NCBI RefSeq assembly: GCF_902706295.1
Contig: NZ_CACSJJ010000013.1
Coordinates: 1-64,000 of the forward strand
From: Arthrobacter sp. 18067
Lineage (GTDB): Bacteria; Actinomycetota; Actinomycetes; Actinomycetales; Micrococcaceae
Length of the DNA: 64,000 nt
Direction: 5' to 3'
Shown here piece after piece: positions 60,429 through 64,000 of the stretch. Position 1 is the first letter of the stretch; each line of letters starts with the position of its first letter. The notes below the pieces were generated by a model. It was not told where the DNA came from. It saw nothing but the letters and a program-made list of their open reading frames with translations, and searched no databases. A program made the translations under genes and the position numbers.

Positions 60429-61389
60429 AACCGCCGGGAGAAACAAGCGGGATGGAAGAAGTGTGCGTGCCCGGCGAAGTGTGGGCACCCACCCGCGATT
60501 CGTGGGGTATGCGGATACCTGCTTCAGCCAGCCGACGCTGAACCTCGGCTGCGTCCACGGGCTCGCCCACGGTGACTCCGCCGGACATCGGCACCACCGA
60601 ATGCACGATCGTGTGCTCGTAGACGTGGATCATGTTGTACGACTGCGCGCCGTCGCGGCCCCGCTGCCCGCCCGCGCGCACGCCCAGGTCCTGGGTGTAA
60701 CACGTGGCCGAGGCGACAGAGACCGGAATTCCGGCGAAGCCCGCCGTCGTGGAGTAATGCAGGTGGCCACCCAGGATGGTGCGGACGTCCGTATTACGGA
60801 CGACGGCGGCCAGTGCGGCTTGGCCGCGCAGCTCCACCAACACCGCGAGGTCCTGGACGCACGGGACGGGCGGGTGGTGCAGGGCGAGGATGGTGCCGTC
60901 GGGGGCCGGGGTTGCCAGCTCCTCAGCCAGCCACTCCAGCTGGGATTCTGACAGCTCGCCATAGTGGTAGCCCGGAACGGTGGTGTCCAGGGTGATGATG
61001 CGGAGTCCGTTGACAAAGTAGCTGCGGTCTACCGGATCCTGGGGCTTGCTGGACTCGGAAGCATCCGCGAATGCGGTGCGGAAATTGGCGCGGTTATCGT
61101 GGTTGCCCATGGCCCAAATGGCCTTGGCCCCCAGCGAGTCGCAGACCGGCTCGATCATGTCGCGGAGACGCTTGTACGCTTCGAGTTCGCCTTTGTCCGC
61201 GAGGTCTCCGGTGAAGATGATGGCCTCGGGCTTGATCCGGGAGGCGATGATCTGGTCGCAGATCTCCTGGAGCCTGGTTGCACTGTCTACGGAGCCATAG
61301 AGCGTGCCCGGACCACCCACCAGGTGAAGATCACTTAAGTGCAAAAGCACATGACCTGGTTTGGGGTACTCTGCCTCGATGAGCTCCAT
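60406..61389 (-). CDS. Class III metallophosphoesterase (cyclic nucleotide phosphodiesterase-like)
   Basis: A 327-residue calcineurin-like phosphoesterase. The dinuclear metal motifs are complete: D20-x-H22 in HLSDLHL, GD at 61-62 in [14 protein letters not shown] at 95-98, His in LALHHPPVP and GGHLHYS. The arrangement resembles CpdA and the mycobacterial Rv0805, which hydrolyse cAMP. ATG 61389 was chosen over the open frame to 61482. The last 60 residues are a low-complexity Ser/Thr/Pro-rich tail. The 3' end overlaps the convergent Stealth gene. Confidence 0.88.
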   Translation of the reverse strand: MELIEAEYPKPGHVLLHLSDLHLVGGPGTLYGSVDSATRLQEICDQIIASRIKPEAIIFTGDLADKGELEAYKRLRDMIEPVCDSLGAKAIWAMGNHDNRANFRTAFADASESSKPQDPVDRSYFVNGLRIITLDTTVPGYHYGELSESQLEWLAEELATPAPDGTILALHHPPVPCVQDLAVLVELRGQAALAAVVRNTDVRTILGGHLHYSTTAGFAGIPVSVASATCYTQDLGVRAGGQRGRDGAQSYNMIHVYEHTIVHSVVPMSGGVTVGEPVDAAEVQRRLAEAGIRIPHESRVGAHTSPGTHTSSIPLVSPGGFTSPKAP

Positions 61390-61409
61390 AGCTTGCCTTA
61401 GCGTTTGGT

Positions 61410-61478
61410 GGGAGACGGCGTCTCCCGTATCAATCCAGTAGGGCCAATCCAACCAGACAACTAGCCAACAACTGGCTA
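61410..61478. promoter_or_regulatory. Two inverted repeats upstream of the phosphodiesterase gene
   Basis: GGGAGACG-G-CGTCTCCC (61410-61426) and TAGCCA-N5-TGGCTA (61462-61478) are perfect inverted repeats in the 141-base gap between the glutathione peroxidase stop and the phosphodiesterase start, both minus strand. They may be operators or leader hairpins; nothing in the neighbourhood identifies a regulator. Confidence 0.4.
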
Positions 61479-61530
61479 ACATCCGGCGGAATGTTGGAAA
61501 ATTACTTTCCTCCCTTCAGAATCGGTGGCT

Positions 61531-62013
61531 TTATGCCAACGCCTTTTCCACTGCTTCTACCAAGTCTTCGGAGTCAGGCTCCACCGCGGATGGGAACCGT
61601 GCCACGAGCTCACCACCGCGGTTGATGACGAACTTTTCGAAGTTCCACTTCACCTTGACCGGCTGCCCGTCCTCGTCCTGGGTCAGCTCCGCGAACAGGG
61701 GATGCTGCTGCTTGCCCAGGACGTTTGCCTTGCTGGTCAGCGGGAAAGTCACGCCGAAGTTCCGCTCGCAGAATTCGGCGATTTCCTGGTCAGCGCCAGG
61801 CTCCTGCCCACCGAACTGGTTGCAGGGCACGCCGAGGATCTCCAGGCCTTGCCCGCGGTATTTGCCGTAGAGCTCCTCAAGGCCCGCGTACTGGCGCGTG
61901 TAGCCACATTCGGAAGCGACGTTCACCACCAGTACTGCTTTCCCCTCGAACCGGCCGAAGTCTGCTTCGGAGCCATCGTTGAAGGTGAGGGGAATGCTGT
62001 ACAGGCTGGTCAT
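61531..62013 (-). CDS. Glutathione peroxidase-family thiol peroxidase
   Basis: A 160-residue peroxidase that reduces hydroperoxides. The peroxidatic cysteine is Cys36 (NVASECGYTRQYAGLEELY), with no selenocysteine. The partner residues are Gln70 in VPCNQFGGQE and Trp-Asn in KWNFEKFVI. Cys82 (EFCERNFG) is placed like the resolving cysteine of thioredoxin-dependent members, so thioredoxin or mycothiol systems rather than glutathione are the probable reductant. ATG 62013 follows AGGAAGCG. No signal peptide. Confidence 0.94.
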   Translation of the reverse strand: MTSLYSIPLTFNDGSEADFGRFEGKAVLVVNVASECGYTRQYAGLEELYGKYRGQGLEILGVPCNQFGGQEPGADQEIAEFCERNFGVTFPLTSKANVLGKQQHPLFAELTQDEDGQPVKVKWNFEKFVINRGGELVARFPSAVEPDSEDLVEAVEKALA

Positions 62014-62132
62014 GGGATTCGCTTCCTGACGACGTCGGCTGGCGGGGTTACCGCCATCGAGCTTACGGGAGCTGGCTTGGGGCGCGAAACGCAGGGGTGC
62101 CTGCGTTTCGCGTTCCTTCAGCGTGTGGACGT

Positions 62133-63689
62133 CTAAGGCGTTGGGATGATGAGCGTTGACAGCGGCACAATCACGCCGTCAGGTCGCTGAACCAGATCCG
62201 GTCCAACCAGGATGTATCCAGGCGGAAGAATCACGGCCGGGAGCGACGACGGGAGCACCGCGGCCGGCGTTGGTGCCGGGACAGGAGCCACCGGAACCAC
62301 CGGGGCCGGGGCGACAGCCTGGGTTACCGCGGGCGCGGGGGCTGGAGCCGCCGGAACTACGACCGGTGCCGGGGCCACTACAGCTGGCGCTGGTGCCGGC
62401 GCGGCAGGGGCTGGCGCGGCGGGTGCAGGAGCTGCCGGTGCCGGTTCTGCAGGAGGCACGACGGCGGCCGGCGCCGGAGCTGCAGGCGTGGTCACCTTCG
62501 GGACCACCGTAGTCGTGGCCGGCGGCGTCGTCGCTGCAGGGACCGTGGTGGTTGGCGACGGGGTAGGCGTCGGCGTTGCCGTGCCTGTCGGCGTCGTAGT
62601 CTGTGTTGGCGTCGGAGTCGGCGTGGCCGTCTTGGTTGGCGTGGGTGTGACCGTCGGCGTCGGCGTCGCAGTCTGTGTTGGCGTCGGCGTGGCCGTCACG
62701 GACGGCGAGGGCGTCGGCGTCGTAGGTGTCTGTGTAGCCGGCGGCGTGGTGACCGGCGGAACCACCACAGGCGGAGCCACGGGTTCTTCGTGCTCGCCAC
62801 CAATGACGGCGCGGTTGGTGCCGTCGGCTACGGGGACGGCCCACTGCGGGGCTGCCGAGGTGCCCGAACCGACACCCGGCTGGTAATTGACCATGGCGAT
62901 GCTCTGCAACGGATCAATCTGCCGCATAGGCAGGTACGTCCAGCCGTTGGGGTTGGTGTGCAGGCCGTTCACGATCGTCTCGAAGTGGAGGTGGCAGCCG
63001 GTGGACCAGCCAGTGGTGCCAACCTCAGCGATGACTTCGCCTACTCGAACGGATTGGCCCTTCGTGACTCCGATGGCCTGCAAGTGGTTGTAGGTGGTGA
63101 CAAGGCCGTTGCCGTGCTCGATTTCCACCCTGTTGCCACCGCCCCAGATGTGCCAGCCAACGGCCCGGACCACGCCGGCGTCTGCAGCGTAAACGCGTGT
63201 TCCGCAGGCGGCCGCGTAGTCCTGGCCCCAGTGGAATTCGCCGGCGAGACCCGTCAGCGGGCTGTAGCGGTATCCGTAGGGCGAACTCGGGTTGAGGACC
63301 TCAAGGGGTGCGTACAGGGCGCCGGCAGGAGGGCGGGACAGACCCGCGGAAGCCACCGTGAGGCCTGTGGATCCGTCTTTGCTGACGGTCCTGACCATAG
63401 CGCGGTCGAAGTAAACCATGGGGGTGCCAGCGGTTTGTTCCGGCGGGTCCGGGAGGGGGTCTATCACCAGCGTTTCAGCTTCTGGTGGCACCAACGTGCC
63501 CAAAGATGTTGGTCCTACGACGCCCTGCGCCAAGGAACCAGTGACCGAACCGGTGGTGATGGCGTTCAGTGGCTGGAAGCCAAACGCGAAGAAGGCCAGA
63601 ATGGCGAGGCCTCCCGCGATAAAGACGCGACGGAAACCTTCGGTGCGGATCAGGGTTACTACCCGGTCTGAATCATGATGCTTGCCCAC
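62133..63689 (-). CDS. M23-family cell-wall peptidase with Pro/Thr/Ala-rich tail
   Basis: A 518-residue envelope protein. An N-terminal membrane or signal segment (VFIAGGLAILAFFAFGF) is followed by a LytM/M23 domain. The zinc ligands are in FHWGQDYAAACG (His, Asp) and GCHLHFET (HxH), at about residues 150-245. From about residue 300 a low-complexity region runs through TPTPTQT-type repeats and then APAPA-type repeats to near residue 480, ending in a hydrophobic PPGYILVGPDLVQRPDGVIVPLS segment. M23 enzymes cleave peptidoglycan cross-bridges. GTG 63689 has GGGGAG 7 bases upstream. The tail may span the wall. Confidence 0.85.
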   Translation of the reverse strand: MGKHHDSDRVVTLIRTEGFRRVFIAGGLAILAFFAFGFQPLNAITTGSVTGSLAQGVVGPTSLGTLVPPEAETLVIDPLPDPPEQTAGTPMVYFDRAMVRTVSKDGSTGLTVASAGLSRPPAGALYAPLEVLNPSSPYGYRYSPLTGLAGEFHWGQDYAAACGTRVYAADAGVVRAVGWHIWGGGNRVEIEHGNGLVTTYNHLQAIGVTKGQSVRVGEVIAEVGTTGWSTGCHLHFETIVNGLHTNPNGWTYLPMRQIDPLQSIAMVNYQPGVGSGTSAAPQWAVPVADGTNRAVIGGEHEEPVAPPVVVPPVTTPPATQTPTTPTPSPSVTATPTPTQTATPTPTVTPTPTKTATPTPTPTQTTTPTGTATPTPTPSPTTTVPAATTPPATTTVVPKVTTPAAPAPAAVVPPAEPAPAAPAPAAPAPAAPAPAPAVVAPAPVVVPAAPAPAPAVTQAVAPAPVVPVAPVPAPTPAAVLPSSLPAVILPPGYILVGPDLVQRPDGVIVPLSTLIIPTP

Positions 63690-64000
63690 AAAACACTCCC
63701 CAAAGCCAGCGGCACCAAACCCCAGCCTGGCGTGCAAGCACCATTGTTGCGGGAATTACATCAGAAATAAAGTCTTCCCCGGTCCCTGCCGCGGAAAGGT
63801 TCCATCAGTTTTTGCTCAAGACGTCTTGAGCTTTGTTGCGGGCGCTTCTAGCAGAGGGTTGACGATGGGGGAGTTGCCGCAGAGGAGGGGTGCACAGAGG
63901 TATCCGCGGATGCAGGTCGATCCAGGTCAAGCCGGTGAAGAGATGCACGAAAACGTTCGTTTCCTGCAGGAGTGGATGCGCCGGTGGCCCGTGCAAGCCT
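63690..64000. other. Upstream region of the M23 gene and window end
   Basis: About 310 bases with no gene I would defend. An 18-base perfect palindrome GCTCAAGACGTCTTGAGC at 63814-63831 may be an operator for the M23 gene. On the plus strand a frame from ATG 63865 stays open to the window end (MGELPQRRGAQRYPRMQV and onward) and could be the start of a gene cut by the edge, but its codon use is not convincing. Confidence 0.35.

Noticed and set aside
62212..62886. Plus-strand Gly/Ala/Val-rich frame opposite the M23 tail
   Set aside because: It looks like a PE_PGRS- or elastin-like protein but is the exact complement of the Pro/Thr/Ala repeat region of a real gene.
63805..63996. 63-codon minus-strand frame near the window end
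   Set aside because: His/Pro/Arg-rich translation, no ribosome site and no homology that I recognise.

Overview
The window is a stretch of high-GC actinobacterial chromosome, most probably from the Arthrobacter / Paenarthrobacter group (Micrococcaceae). That assignment is inference from gene content: a RamB-type regulator divergent from aceA-aceB, many Gfo/Idh/MocA dehydrogenases, MalFG-type sugar ABC transporters, LacI/ROK/TetR regulators, and dispersed repeats of a kind I associate with Arthrobacter genomes. I see no tRNA, rRNA, CRISPR array, insertion sequence, prophage or replication origin. Nearly all of the DNA is coding and the genes are tightly packed, often with 1-4 base stop/start overlaps.

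Layout, 0-17 kb: an isoprenylcysteine-methyltransferase-like membrane protein; a 32-bp tandem repeat block; an MHS-family carboxylate transporter followed by a TctD/TctE-like two-component system that overlaps a TAXI-family binding lipoprotein; a PdxK/ThiD-like kinase; an orphan membrane cytochrome b; a TetR regulator; a serpin lipoprotein; a second 32-bp repeat block; then ramB divergent from the glyoxylate-shunt genes aceA and aceB, a CynX-like MFS exporter and a ROK repressor. 17.5-29.3 kb: a long operon divergent from the ROK gene, with a sugar ABC importer (binding protein and two permeases, no ATPase), four complete Gfo/Idh oxidoreductases, one truncated Gfo/Idh-like protein, two TIM-barrel isomerase/epimerase proteins, a cytosolic beta-propeller and a UPF0303 protein. 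It reads as oxidative catabolism of an unusual sugar or glycoside. 29.4-37.9 kb: a hipBA toxin-antitoxin pair, a CitB/CitA-like two-component system divergent from a tripartite tricarboxylate transporter (tctCBA) with a universal stress protein, and a GNAT acetyltransferase.

37.9-45.7 kb: a six-gene catabolic operon (FAD oxidoreductase, zinc alcohol dehydrogenase, MHS transporter, Gfo/Idh, TIM-barrel protein, SDR) divergent from a LacI regulator, with a visible LacI-type operator. 45.7-55.9 kb: a glycogen-debranching-like enzyme with a GT4 glycosyltransferase, a DsbA/FrnE-like protein, and an arabinose-polymer module (LacI regulator, ABC importer, GH51 arabinofuranosidase) with two operators over a good promoter. 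56-64 kb: a TetR regulator, a LytR_C-domain membrane protein with a small conserved partner, a HAD-like protein with a Stealth-family phosphotransferase, a class III metallophosphoesterase, a glutathione peroxidase and an M23 peptidase with a long Pro/Thr/Ala tail.

Two themes recur. The first is carboxylate metabolism: two different carboxylate-type sensor systems, three carboxylate-type transporters and the glyoxylate shunt. The second is sugar oxidation. The least explained items are the sugar-oxidation operon with its truncated Gfo/Idh partner and propeller, the TAXI receptor with no TRAP permease, a palindromic element with constant arms and a changing but self-complementary core (three copies), the 32-bp tandem repeats (two loci), and a Stealth gene whose frame seems to start at an ATT codon.
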